Source: Posidonia oceanica (lineage: Eukaryota; Streptophyta; Magnoliopsida; Alismatales; Posidoniaceae). Taken from it: a DNA stretch of 64,000 nucleotides. Shown piece after piece: positions 34,514-46,064 of this stretch (positions are counted from its first letter, which is position 1; each line of letters opens with the position of its first letter). The position numbers were made by a program, and so were the translations under genes. Location: contig JAZBRS010000026.1 in NCBI GenBank assembly GCA_037176725.1, positions 96,951,501 to 97,015,500 of the forward strand. The letters run 5' to 3'. The notes under the pieces were generated by a model that worked only from the letters and a program-made list of their open reading frames with translations, had not been told where the DNA came from and searched no databases.

Positions 34514-35990
34514 CCAAAGGCGGCCCTGTTGCAGATACTCTTCTCCCACCTATACACTTACATTCTCACTTCTTACATTCCCATCCTACCTGCACCTGCT
34601 ATCTTATCTCTCACTTTTGTTCTTGAACATCCGCTCATGCATCATCTCTCTTTTCAAATCATCATCGTCATCCTCTCAAAACATGCATCAACTTTTTCCA
34701 TATCATCATCGTCATCCTCTCAAGTCACGCATTGCATCTTCTGCCTGGTGATGAAAATCGAAAATGCTTGCCTGCTCTAGAAAGAGTCCACCCTGCCTCA
34801 CCCGGCACTACTTAGACGCCTTAGCTAGTGAGGGAGCCACCATCAATCAGGACAGGCGAACTGCCTAAAACTCGTAAGGACATACACCTTTGAGGGAGAA
34901 AAAATGCTAGGATGTGAGGTTGAAAAAAGTGAGAATAGACATCTAGGCTTGGGCACGTCCAAGGAATAGAAGACGGAGACAGAAGCCGGCCCTAGAGATA
35001 GGGGTGTGCAGTCTAACCTTGCTCCTTCTACCCATCACATAGCAGACCCAAAGCCCACATTCATCACAACCCAAACACCCTTCCTTTTACCTCCAAAACG
35101 GGGATAGCAAAAGCCTGTGAAAAAAGAAAAAAGGAGAAAAAGAAATCAAACAAGCAAACAAAAATAAAAAAAAGAGAGAAAAAGTAAGCAAGGAAAAGAA
35201 AAAAGAAAGAAAAGAAAAGGGTTAGACAAGGATCGACCCGAAAATACAGGCAATATCATCCCCCCGTACCTTACAAGAAACCCAAGAGTGTAAGCCTAAA
35301 AGGGTCTACCACTTCCCTCCAAAAGCAAACACTTACCATCCCCTAGCTAGGGGCAGAGAAAGACTGCATACCCATGAGGGAGAAATAAAAAAGAGAGCAG
35401 AAAGAGTAGGTGTAGGTCCTAAGAGCTCGGCAGGTAACCTGTCCTCACCACACCACCACCTGTATACTGCCAACACTCGTTTTGGAGTGCCACCAGCAAG
35501 CTAAGAGTCCAAGTAGGGCCCAGTGAGTTAGGGATCACTCCCTTCCTCTGCAGTAGGCACCAAAGCACTCCGTATGCTGAGGGCACCAAAACATGCTAAT
35601 CATCTCTTAAGCATACCAACCTGCATCATGCATACATGCATCTTCAATCATCCTTTACTTCCTATCAATCGTCCCGCTCTACAACTCGCTTCGACTCTGA
35701 GATAGTACTCCGTACCAAGCACGCGTTGACGCCATTCGAACTGCGCTGGTCCAGATCTCCTGCCAAGTCCTTGCCCCATGTCAACAAGACTGCTACAGAA
35801 CTCTCCTGCCTATGTGTGCTTAGCTGCTATGTTCTGATATTAACTGCTGAACATTATTGAACTGCTTTATAAGCTTCAGATTCTGCTTCCTGTTAAAGAT
35901 TATATGCCTGTGTGATCTGACTGTCTGCAACATTGATAACAGGTACCTTCAAGCTCTGCAGCATCTGCCTGTACCCCTACGGCCAGCGCC
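34514..35990 (+). other. Element B spacer between integrase and ORF3
   Basis: Non-coding. CT-rich at 34530-34730, AG-rich at 35110-35225, with blocks shared with A (TAGTGAGGGAGCCACC near 34826; CCTGTCCTCACCACACCACCACC near 35438; CTCTGCAGTAGGCACC...CGTATGCTGAGGGC near 35550). ATAACAG/GTACC just before ORF3 (about 35936-35945) resembles a weak splice acceptor. Confidence 0.55.
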
Positions 35991-37217
35991 ATGGGATATC
36001 CAACTCTTGAAACCCCAGTACACTATTCTGAAGCCCTGCGGGGCTGGATTGGCAAGCTTACTCAGGAAGACTGCAAGAAGCTATGCCTCTGGGGCATACC
36101 TACAAAACTACTGAAAGCAGTTGATGTCGATGTGAGCCGTCATCTTCTGTGCGCTGCCGCAAGATTCTAGAAGCCGGCGCACCATGTCTTCTGCTTCAGA
36201 AGAACTGAACTGACACCTACTCTGGAAGAGCTGCCCCACATCTGTGGCTTCTCCCGGCTAATGGGACCGCCCATTTTCATGAGGCTTGACAAATACATAG
36301 CGGTCCTCTGCAAGCTATCTAGGCTATCTACTGACCGGTGCCAGCAAAGACTGATCTGCACCAGTGGCCCCGCGCCCATGCTGCGCTTGCACTACTTTGA
36401 TGAAATCATAGACAAGCATGCTGAACTCAGAGATGATCTGTGGCTTCGGGGATTTGTCACCCGATTTCTGGGAGAGCTGATATTCACTCATGGCTGGATG
36501 ATAGTCACGAAAGAAATTGCTGAAATCGCACTTGTTGTGGTGACTAGGCAGATAGACCTAGCACCAGTCGTCTTGGCTGAAACTTATTACGGACTGGACC
36601 GCATCTCCCACTACTGCCGCCACTTCCACGGCTGCGGAGTGCTAGTGCAGATCTGGCTGGCTACGCACCTTGAACTAAACTTTCTGCGCCCCCAGGGCCA
36701 CATCATTGAAACATACTGCAATAGCGGCCACGCCAGGACAATCAAGAAGGTCCCCGAAGAATATAAGAAGCTATCTGAGCTGACGGACGACACCGTCACT
36801 TGGCGCATCATCCCGTCTGCGGCCGAGCCCTTTACTATCTTCTTCGATGCCCACGATGCACGACTCGTGGTGCTGCCTGGATTCACCAGAGGCGTGGAGT
36901 ACCACCCCATCCGGGTCATGCGGCAGTTCGGCCTCCAACAGGGCGCCTTCATAGACAGCACTGCCCCAAGACTCCTTCAAGCATATCCTTACGGGACAAC
37001 ATCTGCTACAACAAAACTGGTTGATCTCATGCAGCATGGAGTGCGGTCTACTAACCTGGCATCTGCACAAGGCTCGAGATGTACTCCTGAATATCTGACG
37101 GAGGTACAACCTGTGATAGGCTCGAGATGCCTATCAGTGAGATACCACTTAGCGCCCTGCAGTTCCCTGACTCCCGAAGGGCAAAGAAAGCCCAGACCGA
37201 CTAGAGCATCCATGTAA
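35991..37217 (+). pseudogene. Element B ORF3: accessory protein, plant-mobile-domain/DUF7745-like
   Basis: ATG 35991 opens a 408-codon frame with a single internal TAG (36168-36170, where A has TGG). Visible: HYSEALRGWIGKLTQED near the N-terminus, LLCAAARF.KPAHHVF, ELTPTLEELPHICGFSRLMG (residues about 68-88), LICTSGPAPMLRLHYFD, FVTRFLGELIF, ILVQIWLA-like GVLVQIWLATHLELNFLRP, WRIIPSAAEPFTIFFDAHD, EYHPIRVMRQFGLQQGAFID. The FW.P..H.F.F...ELTPTLEE pattern resembles the plant mobile domain (aminotransferase-like) and DUF7745 proteins; that assignment is from pattern memory. No transmembrane segment or signal peptide is apparent. The C-terminus leaves A's frame near 37110 through a small indel. Function unknown. 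Confidence 0.75.
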
Positions 37218-37621
37218 CTGTCTGCCTATTTTCTGCTGTAAACTTTTGGCCTGTCACAGGCGTGTAATCAAGTTCAATCAATACAAAGGTGTTCTGAGCC
37301 ACCTGTTTGCATTTCAAATCTACTTCAAGTGCATACATCATCATATCAATCATATCTGCAAGGCCCCTAGCCAGACTTGCTGCCAAACACTGCGAGAAAG
37401 TCCTCATCAGTCAACCCAACTACTGACCCATGACATCTGAACAAACAAGCTGCCGGGCACCATCATCCGGATCTTCATCAACGGGCTGGCACCCCCAACT
37501 GCCCGGTGATAGGCCCGTCAACTTGTCATCATCTTCGGGTTGGTACCCCAAACTACTCGTCTGCAAACACGACAGTTTTGTCTTCACCCTCTGCTTTTGA
37601 TGCCAAGGACGCGTTGGCCAA

Positions 37622-37648
37622 CCCCTGGTATCATCCTGATACCAGGGG
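37622..37648. other. Perfect 12-bp stem-loop after ORF3 (B copy)
   Basis: CCCCTGGTATCA, loop TCC, TGATACCAGGGG. The A copy at 47641-47668 has the same two arms and a 4-base loop. The upstream 100 bases (GGGCTGGTA..CC.AACTACTC, GATGC.AGGGACGC) are also related between A and B. Further TGATACCA/TGGTATCA words follow in B (37668-37715). Confidence 0.85.
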
Positions 37649-37740
37649 CATCTTTTGATCGTCCTTTGGTATCATTCTCCCTCTCTTTCCCTCATGATAT
37701 TCCTGGTATCATGGGATGATTCGCTCTTGCGAAACCCATT

Positions 37741-38222
37741 CATTTGCCGGCCGATAAGTCTGATATCTTATCCTCTCTTTCCCTTTGCCTACTGATAAGT
37801 CAGATATCTTATCATTCTTTTATCCCCTCTTTGCCGACCGATAAGTTCGATATCTTATCATTCTATTCTTTTATTCATTTACCGGCCGATAAGTCCGATA
37901 TCTTATCATCTCTTTCCCTTTGCCGGCTGATAAGTCTGATATCTTATCATTCCTTTATCCCCTCTTTGCCGACCGATAAGTCCAATATCTTATCATTCTA
38001 TTCTTTTATTCATTTGCCGGCAAATAAGTCCGATATCTTATCATCTCTTTCCCTTTGCCGGCCGATAAGTTCGATATCTTATCATTCCTTTATCCCCTCT
38101 TTGCCGGCCGATAAGTTCGATATCTTATCATTCTATTCTTTTATTCATTTGCCGGCCGATAAGTCCGATATCTTATCATCTTTCTCCCTTTGCCGGCCGA
38201 TAAGTCCGATATCTTATCAATC
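37741..38222 (+). repeat. GATAAG...CTTATC palindrome array with 135-bp higher-order period
   Basis: Eleven units of GCCGGCCGATAAGTCCGATA followed by TCTTATC, separated by three alternating pyrimidine-rich spacers. Every third unit (37753, 37888, 38023, 38158) is exactly 135 bases apart. Each core is an inverted repeat (GATAAG/CTTATC). The 277-codon ORF across it exists only because 135 is a multiple of three. Confidence 0.9.
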
Positions 38223-38480
38223 CTTTTCTTATCAAACTTTCAATCAATTAATCACTCCTTTTCTTATCAATCAATCAATCCCTCTTTTTCTTATCAATCA
38301 TCGATCAATCAATCAATTCTTCTTTTTCTTATCAATCATCAATCAATCCTTCTTTTTCTTATCAATCAATCACTCTTTTCCTTATCAATCAATCACACTT
38401 TTTCTTATCAATCAATCAATCAATCAATCCCTCTTTTTCTTATCAATCATCAATCAATCAATCAATCAATCACTACTCTC
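38222..38480 (+). repeat. TCAATCAATC / TTTTTCTTATCAATCAATCA simple repeat
   Basis: ATCA/ATCAATC tetranucleotide runs alternating with CTTTTTCTTATC, apparently a degenerate extension of the CTTATC end of the preceding array. Confidence 0.85.
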
Positions 38481-39490
38481 TCCGGTTGATAGGACCGTAA
38501 ACTATCATCTTGGGCTGATGTCATATTTAGTCCGAAGTTGTGTTATACGGCTGACATCCAGTAACTGTCCCTCATAATTGCACTTTCCGGTTGATAGGGC
38601 CGTAAACTATCATTCTCTAGCTGATGATCCAAAACTCATCCTTGGCTGATATCCAAAACTATCACTTGTAATTACGTTATACGGCTGATATCCAGTAACT
38701 ATCCCTTGCAATTGCACTTTCCGGTTGATAGGACCGTAAACTATCGCTCCCGGTTGATAGGCCCGTAAACTATCGCTCCCGGTTGATAGGCCCGTAAACT
38801 ATCGCTTCCGGTTGATAGGACCGTCAACTATCACTTGCAATTGCATTATACGGCTGATAACCAGTAACTATCCCTCATGATTGCGCTTTCTGGTTGATAG
38901 GTCCGTAAACTATCGCTCTCGATTGATAGGTCCGTAAACTATCACTTCCGGTTGATAGGCCCATAAACTATCGCTTCCAGTTGATAGGACCGTAAACTAT
39001 CGCTGCGCCAATCATGTTATATGGCTGATATCCAGTAACTATCACTCACAAATGCCTTTTTCGGTTGATAGGACCGTAAACTATCACTTCCGGTTGATAG
39101 GCCCGTAAACTATCGCTCCCGGTTGATAGGCCCGTAAACTATCGCTTCCGGTTGATAGGACCGTAAACTATCATTCTCTGGCATTTGCATTATACGGCTG
39201 ATAACCAGTAACTATCACTCATGGATTGTGCTTCCGGTTGATACGACCGTAAACTATCGCTCCCAGTTGATAGGCCCGTAAACTATCGCTCCCGGTTAAT
39301 AGGACCGTAAACTATCCTGCACAATCATGTTTTACGGCTGATATCCAGTAACTATCACTCACAACTACTTCCAGTTGATAGATCCGTAAACTATTGCTTC
39401 CGGTTGATAGGTCCGTAAATTATCGCTTCCGGTTGATAGGTCCATAAACTATCGCTTCCGATTGATAGGACTGTAAACTATCCGGCCGAT
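38481..39490 (+). repeat. GATAG...CTATC palindrome array (about 29-30-bp unit)
   Basis: Units CCGGTTGATAGGACCGTAAA then CTATCGCTT, mixed with a related ACGGCTGATATCCAGTAACTATC unit. Each has complementary ends GATAG/CTATC or GATA/TATC around a 9-base middle. About thirty units; spacers are not unique. Confidence 0.88.
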
Positions 39491-39895
39491 AAGCCCGACA
39501 CCTTATCACCCTCTTCGCACGACTTTGTCCCAGGAAAGCAAAGTCCCGCATCCCTTTGCCATAGGAGAGTCGGCCTCTCCCCCCTCGCACCCTTTTTTGC
39601 TAGCTTGCTCCCTGGGTGGGGACAAGCTGCACTTTCTTTCTCGCCTTGTCGCACAAGTTTGGCCTGCCTGCCGGGTCTTTGCGCCACATTGCGTTTCTTT
39701 TTATCATTCTTCTTTTGCATCACCTTTGCACTTTCCTTTTCTAACACTACATACTAGTCCAGCATCATCAACATCTTCTGCTGCATCAGCATTTTTATCT
39801 GTACTAACTTTTGCACTAACATTTGCATTGCATTTGCATTGGCATGCATTGCATACTTTGCATCTCATCCATCTGCACCTGCACTTTGCATTGCG

Positions 39896-40038
39896 GCAAC
39901 GGGCTACGATTTTCGGTGCATCCGCCGAATAAGTAACTCACGCCCATAGCAAACCTCTGCTCCCATCGGTCAGATGGGGTGTCTTGTCAACCCTGAGCAG
40001 TAGCCTCGCTTCGCTTGACCTCGCTCAGGGAGAGGCAT
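39896..40038 (+). promoter_or_regulatory. Pre-LTR block with polypurine tract (B)
   Basis: AGGGAGAGG (40026-40034) lies four bases before the 3' LTR and is the likely plus-strand primer. The 140 bases upstream match A 50000-50144. CCCTGAGC (39991-39998) and GCTCAGGG (40022-40029) are complementary, placing the 5' part of the tract in a possible stem. Confidence 0.75.
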
Positions 40039-43000
40039 CTGTTGACACCCCATTTTGACAGACTTGAATCAATTGGAATCTCCTGGTGACTTATGGATCC
40101 AAACCTAGGTCAAAACTACACATCCCTTTCCATCCTACCCTTCAAAACAAGCCTAAACTTGACCTAAGATTACACCCCTTTTCCTAGCCCAAAACCTATC
40201 CAAAAACCATAAGAAAAGTCACCATCCCTAACTTGGCAAACCTATCCAAACACTTAGAAGTTTTCAAACCAAAACCACACCCAAAAATCCTAGAAAGCAT
40301 AGGTAAAACTACCCTTTTTCTACACCTCAAAACCCTTCCAAAACCTTCCCAAAACTAAACCAAAACCCTAGGTCGAACACTAGAGAATCTAGGCCACACA
40401 CTCCCCAAATTTCACCTCTTTTCAAAACTTCTAACCCCTCCATTTACCCAAATTATCCTTTTCTCTCTCTTGGGTTATTCTTTTCTCTCTCCTATCTCTC
40501 TCTTGATTATCGTCCCTCTTTTCACCCCCTTCTCTCCCTTCTTCTTGCTTGGCGGTGGGCCCCCTTGTGTATCTATCTCTTCTCAATCTTATTTTCATTT
40601 TTATCTTATTTTTAGCATTTTTTTGACTTTCAAAAAATTATTTTCTTTCAACTCCTCTTTTTCCTCCTTACTCCTCCATTTCTCCCTTTTCTTCTTCCTT
40701 TCCCTTTTCTTCTCCTTCCTTCTACTAAATCCCTAAAAAATCCTTAAAAACCTCCAAAACTCAAAAACAAAATAAAAGCAAACCAAAACCCTAAAAGAAA
40801 TAATTAAAAACTTAAACAAACAATTAAAAAACCGAAGCCTAACTAAATCTAACTAAAGCCAAAAACCAAGAATGCAAGCTAAAAAATGCACAACAAACAA
40901 AAAGAAAATGCTGTAAAATCAAGGAAAAAAACGAAAATGTAATCAAAATAGGTAAAAGTAAAATCCTATTAAAAACAACCAAGAAAACAAATCCTAAAAG
41001 AAAGGAAACACTTAAGAAATACTAAGGCCAGTAATTAAGGAAAAAAACTTGACTTAACAATCCCCAAAAGAAAAAATTGAAAACTTAATTAAAAAATAAA
41101 AACAAACAATCAAAATTTAAGAACACCTAATTAAAAACTTAACAAAAAAACCTAACCTAAAAAATATTAAAAGAACTTAACAAACAAAAATCAAGAAACA
41201 AATCAGAGAAGACTTAAGGAAAAAAAAACTAAAATCAAAAATCTAAAACTCACCCTAATTAATCTAAAAACAAACTTTAAAAAAATCATAATTAACATCC
41301 CAAGTACTTAACAAGAAAAACATAATTAAAAAACAATTTAAAAGACTTAACAAACATTTAAACAAAATCAAAAACAAGTTAAGACAAGGAAAACCCTAAT
41401 CAAAACTAAATCTCTTTAAACCAAATTAATTAATCAAAAACAATCATTAAAAAACTTAATCAAAGTCTTAACTTAAAACACAATCATTCTAAAAACCTTT
41501 TCTATTTTTATTTTATTTTTATCTATTTTATTTTTTCCTCTTTCTCTTCCTTTTTTCCTTCCGTCCTTTCTTCATTTCTTTCTATTTTTCTTTCTTTTCT
41601 TGCTGGGCCCGGTCCGGCCCATTCTCCCCACCACCTCTCCCTCTTCCCTTCTTTCTTTTCTTTCTTTCTTTTATTTCTCTTTTCGCGCAAGGCCCGGCCC
41701 ACGCCTGCAACTTCCTCCTTCCTCCCTCCTTCTTCTTCTTCTTCCTTAAGTTCTTCTCCCTTCCCGCGCCAGCAACTCCCTCCATCCTCTTCAAAATTTG
41801 ATTTCTTTCTTCCCTCCCGATCACCATCAATCCAGCTCACCTCCTTCCTCTCTCAGCTCTCAGCAGGATCCCCGGGGGGCATTCAATGCGTGTCGCCTTC
41901 GGTTGTCCTCGTTGCCAGCTGCTGCTCCTGCCGGTGGAGGATTTGAATCCCCGGCGCACTTCCACTCCTTCGACAGCTGATAAAACCTCAGCTCTTCTCC
42001 TCCTCATCTGCTTTTGGTCGTCTGAGAGAGAGCAAGCAATCCAGAGAGCATCCAGCACCCAATTCCTCTCCTTCTTCCTCCTCTGAAACAGCAACCTTCT
42101 TCTTCCTTCATCCCACTGAACCAGAGCCTTCATAGCCTTCCAATTCACTCCCATTTCATCCCCCAAACTCCACCATCTTCCAGACCTTCATAGCCTCTCG
42201 TTCCACAACCAAATCCACCCCGAAATCACCCTGCAACCAACTGAAACCGAGTCAGCAACCCAACACCTTCCTCCCCAGAATTCCCGACACCACTGCCCAC
42301 AAAATCCCTCCAAACTTCTCCCAGTTATTCACTGAAACCCCGCCTTTTCAACCCCCCAGAGTCTCATCTTTCATCACCACCACAGTGCAAACCCAACACT
42401 TCAAACACTTAACCCCAATTCTGTCCGAAATTCAACCCAATCCCAATCTCCTTCCTCACGCCTCCATAGACCCACTTAACCTTCCAGAAACACTCACCAA
42501 ACTTCCAGAAGTTTGCCAGAACCCTCCACTTGAACCAGAGAGCAACACAAACCTCCCCCCACCTCTGGCATCTTGCTATGAACCCAAAACACCTATTTCT
42601 CGCGCTGGCCTGCAGATCCTGCATCCAAGCATTCGGGAAGCTCCGGAAGACTCCACTGAGGAGATCTAGACATCCGCAGCCCGTCGACGACGCCCGTGGC
42701 AGCCGGACGAAGCTCGCCGTCCTCTGCAAAATCAACCAACGTCGGGGGAAGGATTCGGCTGTCGAATCAGGTACTCCTCTGCACCACTAGCCTAGTTCTT
42801 CTCCCCTCTAGCTTTTCCGCCCATTAGATTAGGATTTCCCTCCCTCCTGCACTGAGTCAACTCTGCGGTCAACTTCTTCTTCTCCGGCGAGCTCCGGCTC
42901 TGTCTCGCCGTTCCAGCCAGCAGAAAGTTGCTCCGTTTGTCGTCCGAGGTTCGCACAGACCCTCGGAGCACAGCCATGCTTCCAGATCAGTCCTCCGTCG

Positions 43001-43165
43001 TCGTTTCTGTCCGCTCTACTTCCAGACAGCTCTGCTGTGCTCCGACGCCATCTTCGGTCATCTCCAGACCGCGTCACAGCTTGCCGACGCCTCCCCGATC
43101 TCCGTCAAGCTTCGGCGAAGCCCCCCAGCTGTTCAGCACCCCTCCGGCAGTCTTCCTTCTCTTCT

Positions 43166-43199
43166 CCAGGCACTGGTAGCATTTTGCTACAGTGCCTGG
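43166..43199. other. LTR stem-loop (B 3' LTR)
   Basis: CCAGGCACTGGTAGCA (43166-43181) pairs with TGCTACAGTGCCTGG (43185-43199) with one bulged G. It sits at the switch from GC-rich to AT-rich LTR sequence. The A 3' LTR has a comparable stem at 51687-51716. Confidence 0.8.
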
Positions 43200-44507
43200 T
43201 TTCTCCCCCGAAATACTGTTCCTTTATTTTCTTTAACCATGCTATTTTGCCATTAAATTGCATATCTGCCTTGCTGTCTTATTTTATTACATTCTGGTCC
43301 TACCTATTTAAAACTCATTTAATTCCGCATTTAAATCATATGAAATTGCATGAAAAATCTAAAAAAACTAATTAATTACATGTTAGTCCCTCTGCTGTGA
43401 TTTCCTTCAGTGTTTATGTTAGTTCAGGCCCTCTAGTTTTCTATTATTGCATGTTAGTCCTTCCATCAATAATCTGATTTAATGCTTGTATTTTACCTTA
43501 GTAAATTGCATTTTTAAACCCTGCTGTTTTCCCTATTTGCACTTCAGTCCTCTGTTTTGTTAACTTATGCTTTTATTTTTCAATTTTTCTTACTGCATTG
43601 CATCATTTCCCCCCACACTTTCAAATTTTTGCATATAGGTTCTTCATTAATGCACAGCATACATTTAAATGCATATTTTGCTTATAAAATTGCATTTTAG
43701 ACCCTGCATGTTTTAAAAATTGCACATAGGTCCTCTGCATGCTTATAAAAGTCATTTAAATGCATATTTTGCTTATAAAATTGCATTTTAGACCCTACAT
43801 GTTTTAAAAATTGCACATAGGTCCTCTGCATGCTTATAAAAGTCATTTAAATGCATCTTTTGCTTATAAAATTGCATTTTAGACCCTGCATATTTAAAAA
43901 TTGCATATAGGTCCTCTGTTTGCATTCCCAGACCATTAAGACCACTGTTTGCTTACAAAAATTGCATTTTAGACCCTGTATATTTCAAAATTGCATGTTA
44001 ATCCCCCATATGATTTCAAAACTTGTCCAAATGCACGTTTACCTTGTAAAATTGCATTTTGAACCCTGCACTTTGCAAAATTGCACTCAGACCCTCCAGT
44101 TTTCAAGAACCTTGCATAAAAGCCCTAACTTTTCAAAATCTTTGCATTTAGACCCCTACCTTTTCGAAAATTGCACACAAGTTCCGAAGTTTTCTGAAAG
44201 ATCATCCCTAGGTCTTTTCTTGCATTCTGCATGCATTGCACTCATGCATTCTTGCATTTGGCATTCCTTGCACACACTTAAGCATTTTTAGCTCCCATTT
44301 ACATGGGAGAACCTGTTGTACACGCCCCTAGGACCTCCTGTACACCTAGATCCATTCTTCTCCCCTGTTCTGGCCCCTCTACCTTGAAGCTGGGATATCT
44401 TCAGATCCGGCCGTTGGATCTTCTCAACCAAGCTACCTGGATGACCCCGGCAGAGCACTCTTCAACATGGACTAAGCAGTTTTCAGATCAGGCTTCAGAT
44501 TCCCAAG

Positions 44508-44833
44508 GTAAGTCCTCCTGAACCGTTGCACAGTATTCATTTGCACACCATTTGCATTCCATGCGTTGTTTTTGCTTTCTGATTTCTCGAGCATGTAGAA
44601 TAGGACTTCCACTTCTTATCTATCAACTCTGCTTCCTCTTTTCGCGTACTCCCAGTGCTTTGTGTTGCGTTTCCCCTAGATTCACCACTAATTGCGACTT
44701 TCTTCCCCTTTTTCCATGATCCGATCGCATCACGAGCTCTTGGCAGCGTGCGAGATACATCGTGGGACATTTTGGTGGGAAATAGTCACAAAACAGAGGT
44801 AATCCTTCCACTTGCTTCCCTCCCCCTTTGTAG
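44508..44833 (+). other. Possible intron inside the B 3' LTR
   Basis: Same AAG/GTAAGT donor and TTTGTAG/GT acceptor as in the 5' LTR, 326 bp apart. Confidence 0.3.
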
Positions 44834-44959
44834 GTCTTCACACCTACATCGTGTGGTCTTTAAATGGCACTCGTTCTCACACTTGCGCTGTTTACCTCCC
44901 CTTTGCTTCTCCTGCTCTTTTTCTTAGCATTTGCATCTGCATGGTTTTATTGATGTTTT

Positions 44960-45430
44960 ATTTCGCCTGCTTTGGCACTGTTTTGCGTGCCCCCTTTGCT
45001 TTTGGCACCGTTTCGCATGCCCGCTCTGTCTTTGGCACCATTTTACATGCCCGCTTTGCTTTTGTGCCGTTTTGCGTGCCGTCCTTGTTCTCTTGCACTG
45101 TTTCGCATGCCGCTTTGTTTTCTCGCATCGTTTTGCGTGCCGTTCTTGTTTTCTTGTACCATTTCGCGTGCCACTTTGTTTTCTTACACCGTTTTGCGTG
45201 CTGCTTTGCTTTCTGCACCGTTTTGCGTGCCGTTCTTGTTTTCTTGCACCGTTTCGCGTGCCGCTCTTGTTTTCTCGCACTGTTTTGCATGTCGCTCTGT
45301 CTTTTGCACCGTTTTGTGTGCCGCTCTTGTTTCTCGTGTTGGTTCGTGTGTTTTACATCGTTTTCTCTTGCATGTCGCCTGCATTGCTTGGTTTTACCGT
45401 CGTTTTGTTTTTCCGTCTGCATTTGCATAT
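44960..45430 (+). repeat. Short-period tandem repeat in B 3' LTR
   Basis: Same GTTTTGCGTGCCGC-type units as 23230-23870 but about 180 bp shorter, showing unit loss or gain after insertion. Confidence 0.85.
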
Positions 45431-46059
45431 AAGGCAGTGATGCTTACTTCTTGGAGTTCTCACGAGCCAGGTTTCGACCGGTTCGGAACACAGACAGCGT
45501 TGCTAAGCACTTAGACTGCACGTTTACTTTCCTGCATTGTATCCCACCACTTAGAGCACACCTATGAGCATTCATTCAAGCATTCATTGGCATTTAGGCA
45601 TTCAAACCTGTATTTCCCTGCGTATGCGAGCGTAAGCCTAGAAAGACCGATTCTCGGGCATGTCGGGGGTGCCTAACACCTTCCCCACAAGTAACAGGAG
45701 TCTTTGCCCAGTCTTTTGGCCCGTAATGACCATATTGCCCTTATCCTAGGCATGAGTCATATCATTTGCATTCATTTGCATTTGTTTTCTTTTGCATTGC
45801 TTTGCATTGCATCTTTTGCTTGGTTTTGCGTGTTAACTCACGCATTTCCCCTGGTTTTCCTTGTCTCTCGATAATAGACACGGTGGCGACTCTGAATTGT
45901 CTTATCTTCTTCTTTTCTTACCTTTTCTCCCCTGTTTTAAATGTTTTCGAGTTGAGCCTTCCTCCTCGGACATAGCCGCTTATAGTGAGCCTGATTCCGA
46001 TCAGTGCACGCGAGCTTCTGGCAGTGTGTATGGACGATCTGAACACCAGGATTACTACA

Positions 46060-46064
46060 CATTC
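46060..46064 (+). repeat. Target-site duplication of B, right (CATTC)
   Basis: CATTC directly follows the 3' LTR end and matches 19672-19676. Confidence 0.92.

Larger units (their letters stand above)
19677..46059 (+). mobile_element. Element B: full-length Tat/Ogre-like Ty3/gypsy retrotransposon (26.4 kb)
   Basis: Complete structure: 5' LTR, tRNA-Arg-type primer site, leader, gag-protease-RT-RNase H-second RNase H-integrase, spacer, accessory ORF3, array-rich tail, polypurine tract and 3' LTR, flanked by CATTC. Sampled LTR stretches differ by only about 1-2%, so insertion is recent relative to A. Yet gag-pol carries about fifteen TAG stops, at least three frame changes and an RT active-site substitution, so the copy is non-autonomous. 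Confidence 0.93.
40039..46059 (+). repeat. 3' LTR of element B (6,021 bp)
   Basis: TGTTGACACC to ATTACTACA, followed by CATTC. It retains about 1.39 kb (about 42510-43890) missing from the 5' LTR, including the GC-rich end, a stem-loop (43166-43199) and AT-rich direct repeats (TTGCATTTTAGACCCTGCAT about 43690-43890). Confidence 0.93.

Noticed and set aside
37744..38577. 277-codon ORF with regular repeats
   Set aside because: Produced by the 135-bp array (a multiple of three); translation is a repeat artefact.
38481..39490. CRISPR-like look: about 30-bp repeats in series
   Set aside because: Eukaryotic retrotransposon tail, no unique spacers, units palindromic and contiguous, no cas genes.
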